DNA from: Pseudomonadota bacterium
GTDB lineage: Bacteria; Pseudomonadota; Alphaproteobacteria; Acetobacterales; Acetobacteraceae
Assembly (NCBI GenBank): GCA_021826485.1
Contig: JAKAZX010000091.1
Coordinates: 1 to 11,335 of the forward strand
Length of the DNA: 11,335 nt
Reading direction: 5' to 3'
Shown: positions 1 to 9,607 of the stretch, piece by piece
Position numbering within the stretch: position 1 is the stretch's first letter
Layout: the number at the start of each line of letters is the position of its first letter
Made by a program: the position numbers and the translations under genes
Notes under the pieces: generated by a model
Databases searched by the model: none
Told to the model about the DNA's origin: nothing
Seen by the model: only the letters and a program-made list of their open reading frames with translations

Positions 1-1
1 C

Positions 2-499
2 GAGCTTCCGGCGCTGGTGGCGGCCGTCACGGACAGCGCCGGCGAGCATGTCGCGACGCACCGCACGTGGCTTGCCAGAGATGCCAGTGGCGTCTGGCGG
101 AAGGCGCCGCTGCACGCACCGAAAATGAGCCTTGGCAGCGTCGCCGGTGGCGCAATCCGCATCTGGCGCGGCGCATCGCGCACACCGCTCGCGCGGGCCG
201 CACCGGGCGAATTGCTGGCGCTGGCGGAGGGCATCGAAACCGCGCTGTCCGTTGCCGTTGCCTGCCCGCATCTGCGCGTGCTGGCGGCGGTCAGCCTCGG
301 CAATCTGGCGCGCGTGGTGCTGCCGCCGGCGATCGGCACCATCATCATCTGCGCCGACAACGACGGCAGCGACGCCGCCCGCGCCGCGCTGGATCGCGCC
401 GTGCAACGCCTGCTGGCCGAAGGGCGCCGCGTGCGGGTCGCGCGCGCGCCGACCGGCAAGGACATGAACGACACCCTGACCGCGGCGGAAACACCATGA
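2..499 (+). CDS. Toprim domain primase-like protein, 5' partial
   Basis: The frame is open from base 2 to the TGA at 497-499, so the gene starts before the window and only its last 165 codons are seen. The visible part is a Toprim fold of the kind found in phage and island primases. It has the glutamate motif AEGIET (224-241), the metal-binding DxD motif in ICADNDGSDAA (347-379) and a late KDMND motif (458-472). Such proteins bind Mg2+ and usually make primers for element replication together with a helicase. Its stop overlaps the ATG of the next gene (ATGA at 496-499), so the two are probably translationally coupled. The N-terminal zinc-binding part expected in this family, if present, lies outside. 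A housekeeping DnaG is unlikely because the order and partner gene are those of mobile elements. Confidence 0.8.
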   Translation, partial: ELPALVAAVTDSAGEHVATHRTWLARDASGVWRKAPLHAPKMSLGSVAGGAIRIWRGASRTPLARAAPGELLALAEGIETALSVAVACPHLRVLAAVSLGNLARVVLPPAIGTIIICADNDGSDAARAALDRAVQRLLAEGRRVRVARAPTGKDMNDTLTAAETP

Positions 500-2409
500 G
501 CAGCAGAAAGACCGGCAAGCCCGGCGTGCGTGCCGCGATCACTGCGGCGATGGAAGCCAAGCCCGAAGGAACCGCAGCGCCTAGCGCGGCGCCCGAGTTC
601 ATGGCCGGCGCGTTCGAGATGCGCAAGGATGGCCTCTATCGCAAGCCGAAGGACGGCAATGACGGGGCGATGTGGCTATGCAGCCCGTTCGTCATTGAGG
701 CGGAAACGCGTGATCCGGAAAGCGCCAACTGGGGACTGCTCTTTTCCTGGCATGACCGCGACGGTAACCGGCACGAAGAACCGCTGTCCCGCGCGCTGTT
801 CAACGGCGAGTGCGCGGAGGTGCGCGCACGCCTCGCCGCGGGCGGCCTGACCATGAACAGCACGCCGGCAGCCCGCCAGGCCTTCGCGCAATTCCTGAAC
901 ATCTGCCGCTCGCCGCACCGCGCCGTCTGCGTCGGCCGCACCGGCTGGCACCAGCTTGGTCCTCATCGGGTCTTCGTGCTGCCCGAACAGGTCTTCGGAG
1001 CGCACGCCGAGCGCGTCATCCTGCAAGCGGAGGAACGCGCATCGAATCTCTACAGGTCCTCGGGCACACTCGATCAATGGCGATCGGAAGTCTCCCGCCT
1101 TTGCCTCGGCAACTCCCGGCTTCTGTTCGCGGCGTCCTGCGGCTTCGCCGCGCCGCTGCTGGGATTGCTCAATGAGGACGGCGGCGGATTCAACCTGCGC
1201 GGCGGATCGCGCATCGGCAAAAGCACTGCCCTGCGCGTTGCCGCGAGCGTCTGTGGCGGCGCACCCGGTCTCGGCGCAGCCGGCTACATCCGACAGTGGC
1301 GCACGACCGCGAACGGCATCGAGGCGGTCGCCGATGCGCATTCCGACACGCTGCTACCGCTCGACGAGCTGGGACAGGTGGACGCGCGCGAGGCATCGGA
1401 CATCGCCTATACCCTCGCCAATGAACAAGGGAAGTTTCGGGCGACGCGCAGCGGATCAGGACGGCCAGCGCGCCGCTTCCGCGTGCTGTTTCTCTCGACC
1501 GGTGAGATTGGCCTTGCCGACAAGAACGCGGAGGCCAACCGTCCGACCAAAGCCGGCCAGCAGGTGCGCGTTGCCGATATCCCGGCGGATGCCGGCGCCG
1601 GGCTTGGGCTGTTCGAGGACCTGCATGAAGAAGTCAACGCCGATGGCTTCGCTCGCGAGCTGCGCCGCGTCACTGCCCTGCGCTATGGCACCGCGCTGCC
1701 GGCGTTCCTGAGCGCGCTGGACATGGTGCTTCGGAAGAACCCCGATGCCTGCATTGACGGGCTGCGGGAACGTGTCGGCACGCTGCTCCGCGAATGGTTG
1801 CTTGGTGTGCCGCAGGCGGGCGGCCAGGTGCGCAGCGTCGGCTACCGCTTCGCCCTGGTCGGCATCGCCGGGGAACTGGCGGCCGAATGGCTTGTCACCG
1901 AATGGCCACCCGGCGCCGCGGCGGCTGCGGCCGGAGTATGCTTCCGCGCATGGCTCGCCGAGCGCGGCACGCCCGGCGCCGCCGAGGATGCGCAGGCGGT
2001 GCGGCAGCTTCGTGCATTCGTCGCGCGCCACGGTAGCGCGCGGTTTGAAGTCTGGGCCGACTCTGTGCAGGCGTTGCCGGGCGAGCCGAGCGATCCGGCA
2101 CATCCCCCGGCCGAGCGGTTCCGCACGCAGAACCGCGCCGGCTGGCGCCGCTGGCAGATGCTTGAGGACAGCCGGCATGGCTGGGTCTACTTCCTGACAC
2201 CGGACGGCATGAACGAAGCACTGGCCGGCCTCGCCTTTCGAGAAAGCGTGCAGACGCTCGCCGAGCTGGGCATCGTGCTGCCCTCGCGCGCCGCAGCCGA
2301 CGCGCGCGTCGGCCGCGTTGCCGGTCGGCACCGCGTGCCGGGGCAGGGCCAGGTCCGCCTCTACGAACTCGCCCCGTCGCTGCTCGGCACGGAGGATGGC
2401 ACCGACTGA
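496..2409 (+). CDS. DUF927 domain helicase/ATPase of a mobile element
   Basis: A 637-residue protein starting at the ATG that overlaps the stop of the upstream Toprim gene. The open frame continues further 5', but that part is only the shadow of the upstream gene. It matches the DUF927 (PF06048) architecture: a basic N-terminus, a region around residues 40-220 that presents the substrate, and an AAA-like ATPase core. The core has a Walker A variant GGSRIGKST (236-244), a Walker B-like LLPLDELG (286-293), a sensor-like LFLSTGE (331-337) and a possible arginine finger near RVADIPAD (358-365). The C-terminal 100 residues look like a small DNA-binding domain. Members sit in phages, ICEs and genomic islands beside a Toprim primase and are thought to act as replicative helicases. 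The exact biochemical role of this copy is inferred. It is the last gene before an 849-base gene-free tail. Confidence 0.85.
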   Translation: MSSRKTGKPGVRAAITAAMEAKPEGTAAPSAAPEFMAGAFEMRKDGLYRKPKDGNDGAMWLCSPFVIEAETRDPESANWGLLFSWHDRDGNRHEEPLSRALFNGECAEVRARLAAGGLTMNSTPAARQAFAQFLNICRSPHRAVCVGRTGWHQLGPHRVFVLPEQVFGAHAERVILQAEERASNLYRSSGTLDQWRSEVSRLCLGNSRLLFAASCGFAAPLLGLLNEDGGGFNLRGGSRIGKSTALRVAASVCGGAPGLGAAGYIRQWRTTANGIEAVADAHSDTLLPLDELGQVDAREASDIAYTLANEQGKFRATRSGSGRPARRFRVLFLSTGEIGLADKNAEANRPTKAGQQVRVADIPADAGAGLGLFEDLHEEVNADGFARELRRVTALRYGTALPAFLSALDMVLRKNPDACIDGLRERVGTLLREWLLGVPQAGGQVRSVGYRFALVGIAGELAAEWLVTEWPPGAAAAAAGVCFRAWLAERGTPGAAEDAQAVRQLRAFVARHGSARFEVWADSVQALPGEPSDPAHPPAERFRTQNRAGWRRWQMLEDSRHGWVYFLTPDGMNEALAGLAFRESVQTLAELGIVLPSRAAADARVGRVAGRHRVPGQGQVRLYELAPSLLGTEDGTD

Positions 2410-2613
2410 TCCCCCCGGGGAGGGGAGTTCCCGCCGGGGTGGGAGCGGCGACAGCGGACTATATTCCGCGCGCTGTTATGCACATCCAGTCGGCAATCGC
2501 AACATATTCTCCCGAGTTGCAGGCGGGCCGGTCAAGAGCAGTGCACAAGCAAATATTGTGCCAGCTAATCCGACGCCGGCAGGGATCGTCCGGGATGCGG
2601 ACGCTAGCCATGC

Positions 2614-2629
2614 GTTTCATGCATGAAAC
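2614..2629. repeat. Perfect 16-bp palindrome, operator-like
   Basis: GTTTCATGCATGAAAC reads the same on both strands. Allowing one unpaired base, it extends to TGCG/CGCA at 2611-2633. A perfect 16-bp palindrome with no loop fits a dimeric protein site better than a transcription terminator, and no T-run follows. The nearest genes are the upstream DUF927 gene and the repeat cluster downstream, so it could be a regulator or recombination-factor site of the element. The binding protein is unknown. Confidence 0.5.
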
Positions 2630-2726
2630 CGCAGGCGCATTTTGACCCTCCCGAGACCCTCCGAAAATCATTGACCGACGACATCAGGGGCCGAAAACCA
2701 TGCACGAAGCATGAACATGGACGGTG

Positions 2727-2770
2727 GCTGAGACCACAAGACCACAGGTGTTTGGCCTAGTGGTCTCAGC
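2727..2770. repeat. Inverted pair of GCTGAGACCAC (11 bp each)
   Basis: GCTGAGACCAC at 2727-2737 is repeated exactly, inverted, as GTGGTCTCAGC at 2760-2770, with 22 bases between. The left arm is followed at once by a degenerate further copy (AAGACCAC, 2738-2745). The core CTGAGACCA is the same unit found in tandem 45 bases downstream, so both belong to one set of sites. As a hairpin the loop is long, so a set of protein-binding boxes is more likely than a terminator. Confidence 0.65.
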
Positions 2771-2812
2771 ATGAATTCGAAAAGACGCAGTGTTCATCAG
2801 CATCTTTTCTGC

Positions 2813-2842
2813 CTGAGACCACTGAGACCACTGAGACCACTG
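2813..2842. repeat. Three tandem 9-bp iteron-like repeats CTGAGACCA
   Basis: The unit CTGAGACCA occurs three times without spacer (2813-2821, 2822-2830, 2831-2839), followed by a partial CTG. Two further copies lie at 2728-2736 (same strand) and 2761-2769 (opposite strand). A short unit repeated both tandemly and inverted, just downstream of a primase/helicase pair, resembles replication-origin iterons of plasmids and P4-type satellites. Arm-type sites for an integrase or excisionase are an alternative because the tRNA attachment site is about 420 bases away. Confidence 0.7.
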
Positions 2843-2959
2843 CTTTTCGGAAGCAGGGGAAGCGAAGCGGCTGGGCAACCTCGTCAGAGGCATGCGGAAG
2901 GTGCATGGATCGAACGCTTGGGAAGGCCGGCGAAATCGGCTGCCGGCCTGCGGCCACCC

Positions 2960-3056
2960 GGGGCGGTCAAAAGTCTGGCGACCCGGCCCAGGGACCGTTC
3001 CGCGCACAAACGCACGCCATCGCGAAATTGGAAAGGAATATTTTTTGGCCAATCCC
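2960..3056. other. Possible phage cos-like or other cis-acting site
   Basis: Inverted CGGTC (2964-2968) and GACCG (2993-2997) flank a GTCAAAAGTCTGG-type core. An AT-rich patch follows (3024-3056) containing ATTGG/CCAAT arms (3027-3031, 3049-3053), a run of six T and the palindrome TTGGCCAA (3045-3052). From memory this layout resembles the non-coding DNA upstream of small terminase genes in cos-type prophages of proteobacteria, where the packaging site lies. No terminase or HNH gene is present here, so if the likeness is real the site would serve packaging by a helper phage. The resemblance is unverified and the element may be something else. Confidence 0.25.
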
Positions 3057-3258
3057 GACTGGGGTCCTAGCTTCGGGAGGGCGGGAGGGCCGCATCGAAG
3101 GGCGGAGGACCCCGCCGCGATCACCCGCGCCGAGCGGTTGAGGGCCAGCCGCGCTTCGTTGAGGGGCGATCTTGACCGAATGAGTCCGCGGCGAGTCCGC
3201 AGCTCGGGCGAGTGAGCAAGCGGGAGGGCCATGATTCGGCAAAGATCAAGGCGGGAAT

Positions 3259-3334
<76 letters not shown>

Positions 3335-3346
3335 GCACCGCGGCGG

Positions 3347-3375
3347 CTCATACCAACCGGCGGGCGGGATGTGAA
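3347..3375 (-). promoter_or_regulatory. Sigma70-type promoter of tRNA-Lys
   Basis: Read on the minus strand, TTCACA (3370-3375, five of six bases of the -35 consensus) is followed after exactly 17 bases by TATGAG (3347-3352, four of six of the -10 consensus). The mature tRNA 5' end lies 12 bases beyond the -10 box, leaving room for a short leader. The box sits in the 149-base divergent gap shared with livH, whose own promoter I could not pick out. Confidence 0.55.
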
Positions 3376-3483
3376 CCCCCCAGGGTGACGGGCCGGGCAC
3401 CTTGCGCGCGGCGCAACCCCGTGCTTCGGTCGGCGCATGGGCGGGCGGATCGCGCGACCGGAACGGCAGCTTGGGGGGTATCT

Positions 3484-4394
<911 letters not shown>

Positions 4395-4398
<4 letters not shown>

Positions 4399-5681
4399 GC
4401 GGGCGTCCGGCAGGCCCGGCGGCGGCGCTGCGCGATGCGGCGCTGTCGGCGCTGGTGGCGCTCGGCCTGTTCGCTGGGCTGATCGGGCTGCATCTGGTGC
4501 CCACCGATAACGGGCTGCGGCTGGTTGGCCGGCCCTGGGCGCTCGCGATCGTCGTGCTGGCGGTGTTCGTGGGCCGGCTGCTGCTGCTCACCTGGCAGCG
4601 GGTGCGGCCGTCCGGCGCGCCCGCCACGCGGCGGCTGGCGGAGGCGGTGACGCATGCCGGGCGCTATGTCGCGCCGGTATTCCTGCTGGCCGCGGTCGCG
4701 CTGCCGCTCTATGGCGGGCGCTATATGCTGGATACCGGCATCCTGGTGCTGACCTACGTGATGCTCGGCTGGGGGCTGACCATCGTGGTCGGCCTCGCCG
4801 GGCTGCTCGATCTCGGCTACGTCGCGTTCTATGCGGTCGGCGCCTATTCCTACGCGCTGCTGGCGACCAACTTCCATCTCGGCTTCTGGACGCTGCTGCC
4901 GGTCTCGGGGATTCTGGCCGCGCTGTGGGGCGTCATGCTCGGCTTCCCGGTGCTGCGGCTGCGCGGCGACTACCTCGCCATCGTCACGCTGGCGTTCGGG
5001 GAGATCATTCGCGTGGTGCTGATCAACTGGACCAGCCTGACCGGCGGGTCGAACGGCATCACCGACATCCCGCGCCCGACGCTGTTCGGGCTGAAGTTCA
5101 ACGGCAGCGGCGATCCCGACACCTTCGCGACCTTCTTCCACCTGCCGTACAGCGTCACCCAGCGCTTCGTGTTCCTGTACTACGTCATCCTGGCGCTGGC
5201 GCTGCTGACCAACTGGGTCTCGCTGCGGCTGCGCCGCCTGCCGCTCGGCCGCGCCTGGGAAGCACTGCGGGAGGATGAGGTGGCGTGCCGCGCGCTCGGC
5301 ATCAACGTCACCATCACCAAGCTGACGGCGTTCGGCATGGGCGCGATGTTCGGCGGCTTCGCGGGCGCGTTCTTCGCCACGCGCCAGGGCTTCATCAGCC
5401 CGGAGAGCTTCAACTTCATGGAAAGCGCGCTGGTGCTGTCGATCGTGGTGCTGGGCGGGCTGGGCAGCCAGCTCGGCGTCGCGCTGGCCGCCGTGGTGAT
5501 GATCGGCGGGTCCGAGCTGTTCCGTGATTTCGACGAGTATCGCATGCTGATCTTCGGCCTCGCGCTGGTGGTGATGATGGTGCTGCGCCCGCGCGGGCTG
5601 GTGGCCGGGCGCACGCCCTCGATCGCGCTCGGCGCGCGGCGCGAGATCGCCGCCGAACTGGTCGCCCAGGGCCGTGGTTGA
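4395..5681 (+). CDS. livM: Branched-chain amino acid ABC transporter permease LivM
   Basis: A 428-residue permease, the second membrane subunit of the same importer. The length matches E. coli LivM (425). Residues 1-90 hold the extra N-terminal hydrophobic region typical of long LivM proteins (DUF3382-like). The core starts around residue 95 with the LPLYGGRYMLDTG region. It then shows GLAGLLDLGYVAFYAVGAYS and the ATPase-docking loop EALREDEVACRALGIN (about residues 289-304). The protein ends with the usual LRPRGLVAGR motif and a short tail. Its start ATG overlaps the livH stop by 4 bases, so expression is probably coupled. livG follows with at most a few bases of spacing or overlap. Confidence 0.93.
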
Positions 5682-5688
5682 GGGCGCC

Positions 5689-6527
5689 GTGGCGGCACCT
5701 GCCCCGCTGCTGGAAGTGACGCATCTGCTGATGCGCTTCGGTGGCCTGACGGCGGTCAGCGACCTTGATTTCGTCGCCCGCACCGGGGAGATCACCGCCG
5801 TCATCGGCCCCAACGGCGCCGGCAAGACGACCGTGTTCAACTGCATCACCGGCTTCTACCGCCCGACCTCCGGCGCGCTGGCGCTGATGCACGCGGACGG
5901 CCACCGCTATGCGCTGGAACGGCTGCCGGGCCATCAGATCGCGCGCCGCGCCAAGGTCGCGCGCACGTTCCAGAACATCCGCCTGTTCGCCGGCATGACG
6001 GTGCTGGAGAACCTGATGGTGGCGCAGCACAACGCGCTGATGCCGTCGGTGGTGAACGGGCTGCTCGCCGTGTTCGGTCTCGGCGGGCATCGTGCGGCGG
6101 AGCGGGTGGCGCTCGACAAGGCGCGCGGCTGGCTCGACACGATCGGCCTGCTCGACCGCGCCGACGATCCGGCCGGCGCCCTGCCCTACGGCGCGCAGCG
6201 GCGGCTGGAGATCGCGCGCGCCATGTGCATCGACCCGGTGCTGCTCTGTCTCGATGAACCCGCCGCCGGCCTCAACCCGCGCGAGAGCGAGGAACTGTCC
6301 GAACTGCTCACGCGCATCCGCGCCGGCGGCTGTTCGATCCTGCTGATCGAGCACGACATGGGCGTGGTCATGCGCATCTCCGACCATATCGTGGTGCTGG
6401 ACCACGGCAAGAAGATCAGCGACGGCACGCCCGCCGAGGTGCGCGCCGACCCGCGCGTGATCGCGGCCTATCTCGGCGAGGGCGACGAGGACGAGGAACC
6501 GGCGCCCCACGATGCGAGTGCCGCGGC

Positions 6528-6531
<4 letters not shown>
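5689..6531 (+). CDS. livG: Branched-chain amino acid ABC transporter ATP-binding protein LivG
   Basis: A 280-residue cytoplasmic ATPase that powers the LivHM channel together with LivF. It shows Walker A GPNGAGKTT (40-48), Q-loop RTFQNIRLF (92-100), the LivG-type signature LPYGAQRRLEIARAM (165-179), Walker B LLCLDEP (185-191) and switch histidine H222 in IEHDM. The variant signature (LPYG instead of LSGG) is normal for LivG. The C-terminus carries a short acidic tail (GEGDEDEEP). The GTG at 5689 is chosen because GAGGG (5680-5684) precedes it. An in-frame GTG at 5674 would overlap livM by 8 bases and add five residues. Its stop overlaps the livF ATG (6528-6531). Confidence 0.92.
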
Positions 6532-7246
<715 letters not shown>

Positions 7247-7247
<1 letters not shown>

Positions 7248-7291
7248 GGGCGGCGATGGCCGCCGCCCTGAGCCTCGATCGAGGGCCTCAG
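7247..7291. terminator. Two hairpins between converging livF and hydrolase genes
   Basis: The 40-base gap between the two converging stop codons is almost entirely self-complementary. Hairpin 1 has a 9-bp stem AGGGCGGCG/CGCCGCCCT (7247-7255 and 7261-7269) with a 5-base loop. Hairpin 2 has CTGAG/CTCAG (7268-7272, 7287-7291) around the palindrome CCTCGATCGAGG (7273-7284). Neither is followed by a clear T-run, so they are not textbook intrinsic terminators. Position and strength still suggest a bidirectional transcript end. Confidence 0.45.
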
Positions 7292-7953
7292 TCGGCCGCC
7301 AGCGCCATCGACCGGGCGGCCATCGTCTTCTTGACGTAATCCTCGACGTGGCCGGACACCGTGTCGGCGTGCTGCGCGAACACGTGGTCGGCGCCGGGCA
7401 GGATGCGGTAATCGACCTGCACGCCCTTCTGCGTGTTCAGCTTCTCGATCAGCTTCTTCACCGCCGGCTCGGGCACCAACTCGTCGGCGTCGCCGTGCAG
7501 CATCAGGCCGCCGCACGGGCAGGGGGCGAGGAAGCCGAAATCGTAGTGGTTGGCCGGCGGGGCGACGCTGATCCAGCCGGAAATCTCCGGCCGGCGCATC
7601 AGCAACTGCATGCCGATGAACGCGCCGAACGAATAGCCGGCGATCCACAGGCTGTTGGAGCTGGGATTGACCGCCTGCATCCAGTCGAGCGCCGCCGCGG
7701 CGTCGCCGATCTCGCCGATGCCGCCGTCATAGCGACCCTGGCTGCGCCCGACCCCGCGGAAGTTGAACCGCATCACGGAAAAGCCGAGCCGCTGGAACGA
7801 CTGGTACATCGCATAGGAAATGCGGTTGTTCATCGTCCCGCCATGCAGCGGATGCGGATGCAGGATCAGCGCGAGCGGCGCCGCGCTTTCCTTCGAATGG
7901 TGGTAGCGGCCCTCCAGCCGGCCATCCGGCCCGGCGAACATCACTTCAGGCAT
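7288..7953 (-). CDS. Alpha/beta hydrolase (COG2945-like)
   Basis: A 221-residue serine hydrolase of the short alpha/beta fold without a signal peptide, so probably cytoplasmic. The start MPEVMFAGPDGRLEGRY is the opening I expect for this family in alphaproteobacteria. The frame stays open 74 codons further upstream, but that part has no family likeness. The oxyanion region is LHPHPLHGGTMNNR (31-44). The nucleophile is S108 in GYSFG, the acid D155 or D157 in HGDADELVP, and the histidine H190 in PGADHVF, giving a full catalytic triad. The physiological substrate is unknown; relatives are annotated as esterases or dienelactone-hydrolase-like. It converges on livF and faces away from the desulfurase gene, with no obvious functional link to either. 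Confidence 0.85.
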   Translation of the reverse strand: MPEVMFAGPDGRLEGRYHHSKESAAPLALILHPHPLHGGTMNNRISYAMYQSFQRLGFSVMRFNFRGVGRSQGRYDGGIGEIGDAAAALDWMQAVNPSSNSLWIAGYSFGAFIGMQLLMRRPEISGWISVAPPANHYDFGFLAPCPCGGLMLHGDADELVPEPAVKKLIEKLNTQKGVQVDYRILPGADHVFAQHADTVSGHVEDYVKKTMAARSMALAAD

Positions 7954-8380
7954 GATATGGCGCAATCCGTTTGCTGCTGTGCCCGCGCCCCTCGGCGGAC
8001 GGGCCGACCCACCCACGCGCGGCACCCGCTCCGCCGCGCCGACGCTGGCGCGGAAACTGCATGATCCCGATGAGACCGCCAGAGATAGGCCGCGTTCCCC
8101 TTTCCTGCCAGGGCCGCAGGGCAGGAGCGCGGAGTCTTGATGACGGCGCCCGGCGGGGCCGCGTTGCCGGCTCATGCTGCAGGAACGGTGCCCACCGTCC
8201 GGCCATCACCCCGCCCCCTCCTGCCTGCGCCCGGTCCTGCGATCTGCCCCGGCCCGTCCGCTCTCGGCAGCCCGGGGCGGGGCGGACTATAGGTCGCGGA
8301 GCCGGCAATCCATAGGAGAAAGATCGCGTCGGTTTCAGATTTTTCGCCCTCATGCACGCAAAAGTTGAATCGGAATTGCG
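7954..8380. other. 427-base divergent intergenic region
   Basis: It separates the minus-strand hydrolase from the plus-strand cysteine desulfurase and should hold both promoters. I see no convincing -35/-10 pair. The part nearest the desulfurase (about 8325-8380) is clearly more AT-rich than the rest. A small hairpin CGGTG-CC-CACCG lies at 8185-8198. No protein-coding frame is defensible, and I find no recognisable IscR gene or RNA gene here. Confidence 0.5.
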
Positions 8381-9472
8381 ATGATATATCTGGATGCCAA
8401 TGCCACCGAGCCGGTCCGTCCCGCCGCCCTGGCCGCGGCGGCGGAGGCGATGGGCGCGGTCGGCAACCCGGCATCCGTCCACGCCGCCGGCCGGGCTGCG
8501 CGCCGCCGCCTGGAAGCGGCGCGGGAGGCAGTGGCCGCCTGCTTCGGCGCCACCGCGGCGGGCGTCGTGTTCACCTCCGGCGGGACCGAGGCGGATGCCT
8601 GGGCGGTCGCGGCCCTCGGGCGCGGCCGGCGGCTGATCGTGGGGGCGACCGAGCACGACGCGGTGCGGGCCGCCGCCCCGGAGGCCGCGATCCTGCCGGT
8701 GGATGCGCAGGGGGTGGCCGATCTGGCGGCGCTGCGGGGCCTGCTCGCCGCCGGGCCGCCCGCGCTGGTCTGCCTGATGCTGGCGAACAACGAGACCGGC
8801 ACCCTCCAGCCGGTCGCCGAGGCGGCCCGCCTGTGCCGCGCCGCCGGCGCGCGCCTGCATGTGGACGCGGTGCAGGCGGCCGGGCGCATCCGGCTGGATT
8901 TCGCCGCGCTCGGGGCGGACAGCCTCGCGCTCTCCTCGCACAAGCTCGGCGGCCCGGCCGGCGCCGGCGCCCTGCTGCTCGGGCCGGACGCGGCGCAGAT
9001 CGCCCCGCTGATCGCGGGCGGCGGGCAGGAGCGCGGGCGCCGCGGGGGCACCCCGCCGCTGCCCGCCATCGCCGGCTTCGCCGCGGCGGCGCAGGAGGCC
9101 GGCATGGCGGATGCGGCGCGCCTCGCCCCGCTGCGCGATGCCGTGGAGCAGGCGGCGGTGGCCTGCGGCGCGCTGGTGCTCGGCGCCGGCGCCCCGCGCC
9201 TGCCCAACACCACCTGCCTCGCCCTGCCCGGCGTGCGGGCGGAGACGCAGGTGATCGCGCTCGACCTGCTGGGCGTGCAGGTTTCCGCCGGGGCGGCGTG
9301 CAGTTCCGGCAAGGTGGCGCGCAGCCATGTGCTGGCGGCGATGGGCGCCGGCGACCTGGCCGGGGAGGCGATCCGCGTCTCCCTGCCCTGGACCGCGACC
9401 GCCGCCGACGTGGACGGGTTCGCCGAGGCATACCGGCAGGTCGCCGCACGCCTGTCCCGCGCTGCCGCCTGA
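8381..9472 (+). CDS. Cysteine desulfurase, NifS/IscS family (class V aminotransferase fold)
   Basis: A 363-residue PLP enzyme that takes sulfur from cysteine as an enzyme-bound persulfide. Motifs in order are LDANATEP (4-11), GNPASVH (28-34), FTSGGTEAD (64-72), H92 in ATEHDAV, NNETG (136-140), the PLP-binding D162/Q165 in HVDAVQAAG, the Schiff-base lysine K188 in SSHKLGGP and the persulfide cysteine C307 in GAACSSGK. All catalytic residues are present. The protein is shorter than IscS (about 404) and lacks its C-terminal extension. It matches the shorter desulfurase often found ahead of iscS in alphaproteobacteria. A weak GGA (8372-8374) precedes the ATG. Downstream lie a broken second desulfurase, a ferredoxin and mnmA, so it may be the sulfur donor for MnmA and for Fe-S assembly. 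Confidence 0.92.
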   Translation: MIYLDANATEPVRPAALAAAAEAMGAVGNPASVHAAGRAARRRLEAAREAVAACFGATAAGVVFTSGGTEADAWAVAALGRGRRLIVGATEHDAVRAAAPEAAILPVDAQGVADLAALRGLLAAGPPALVCLMLANNETGTLQPVAEAARLCRAAGARLHVDAVQAAGRIRLDFAALGADSLALSSHKLGGPAGAGALLLGPDAAQIAPLIAGGGQERGRRGGTPPLPAIAGFAAAAQEAGMADAARLAPLRDAVEQAAVACGALVLGAGAPRLPNTTCLALPGVRAETQVIALDLLGVQVSAGAACSSGKVARSHVLAAMGAGDLAGEAIRVSLPWTATAADVDGFAEAYRQVAARLSRAAA

Positions 9473-9487
9473 CCGCATGCCGCGCGG

Positions 9488-9607
9488 ATGCCGCCGCGCC
9501 CCGACCGGACCGTTTACCTGGACCACCAAGCGACCACGCCTTGCGATCCCTGTCTGGTGGCGGGATTGCTGCCGGCGTTCAACGAAAATTTCGGCAATCC
9601 GCATTCA
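9488..9607 (+). pseudogene. N-terminal remnant of a second cysteine desulfurase (IscS-like)
   Basis: The first 40 residues from the ATG at 9488 are clearly the start of IscS: VYLDHQATTPCDP (9-21) and ENFGNPHS (33-40). After residue 40 the likeness ends abruptly. No PLP lysine, active-site histidine or persulfide cysteine follows in any frame before the ferredoxin at 9788. It therefore cannot be a working desulfurase. The frame itself has no stop and runs on in phase through about 60 unrecognised, Arg/Pro/Ala-rich codons into the ferredoxin gene, giving an uninterrupted 210-codon frame. The last part of the remnant (about 9580-9615) is noticeably AT-richer than what follows, marking a likely deletion junction near 9607-9615. 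Confidence 0.8.

Larger units (their letters stand above)
2410..3258. other. Gene-free, repeat-rich tail of the integrated element
   Basis: This 849-base stretch between the DUF927 gene and tRNA-Lys has no open frame I can defend. It begins with GC-rich self-complementary sequence just after the stop (TCCCC/GGGGA, 2410-2421). Next come an AT-richer section (about 2455-2560), a 16-bp palindrome (2614-2629), a doubled GACCCTCC (2644-2651 and 2655-2662), a small inverted repeat CATGC/GCATG (2699-2713) and the CTGAGACCA repeat cluster (2727-2842). Further right are a CGGTC/GACCG motif with an AT-rich patch (2960-3056), a 7-bp inverted repeat GGGGTCC/GGACCCC (3061-3067 and 3107-3113) and a doubled GAGTCCGC (3182-3189 and 3193-3200). 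Density and order of repeats suggest cis-acting sites for replication, recombination or packaging of the element. Which of these applies is not shown by the sequence. Confidence 0.6.

Noticed and set aside
67..495. 5' extension of the DUF927 frame by 143 codons
   Set aside because: It overlaps the Toprim motifs in another frame and is Arg-rich noise; the ATGA overlap gives a natural start at 496.
2439..2645. Small open frame of 68 codons after the DUF927 gene
   Set aside because: No good ribosome site, no recognisable domain, and it spans the 16-bp palindrome; better seen as non-coding.
2813..2842. CRISPR array
   Set aside because: The units are 9 bases with no spacers, far from the repeat-spacer layout of CRISPR.
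3385..3483. Longer LivH N-terminus
   Set aside because: The extra 33 residues are polar and unlike any LivH start, while the GTG at 3484 has a G-rich ribosome site and gives the normal length.
7946..9604. Minus-strand open frame (552 codons) across the cysteine desulfurase
   Set aside because: Antisense shadow of a gene with all catalytic motifs; composition is low-complexity Arg/Gly/Ala and no motif is seen.
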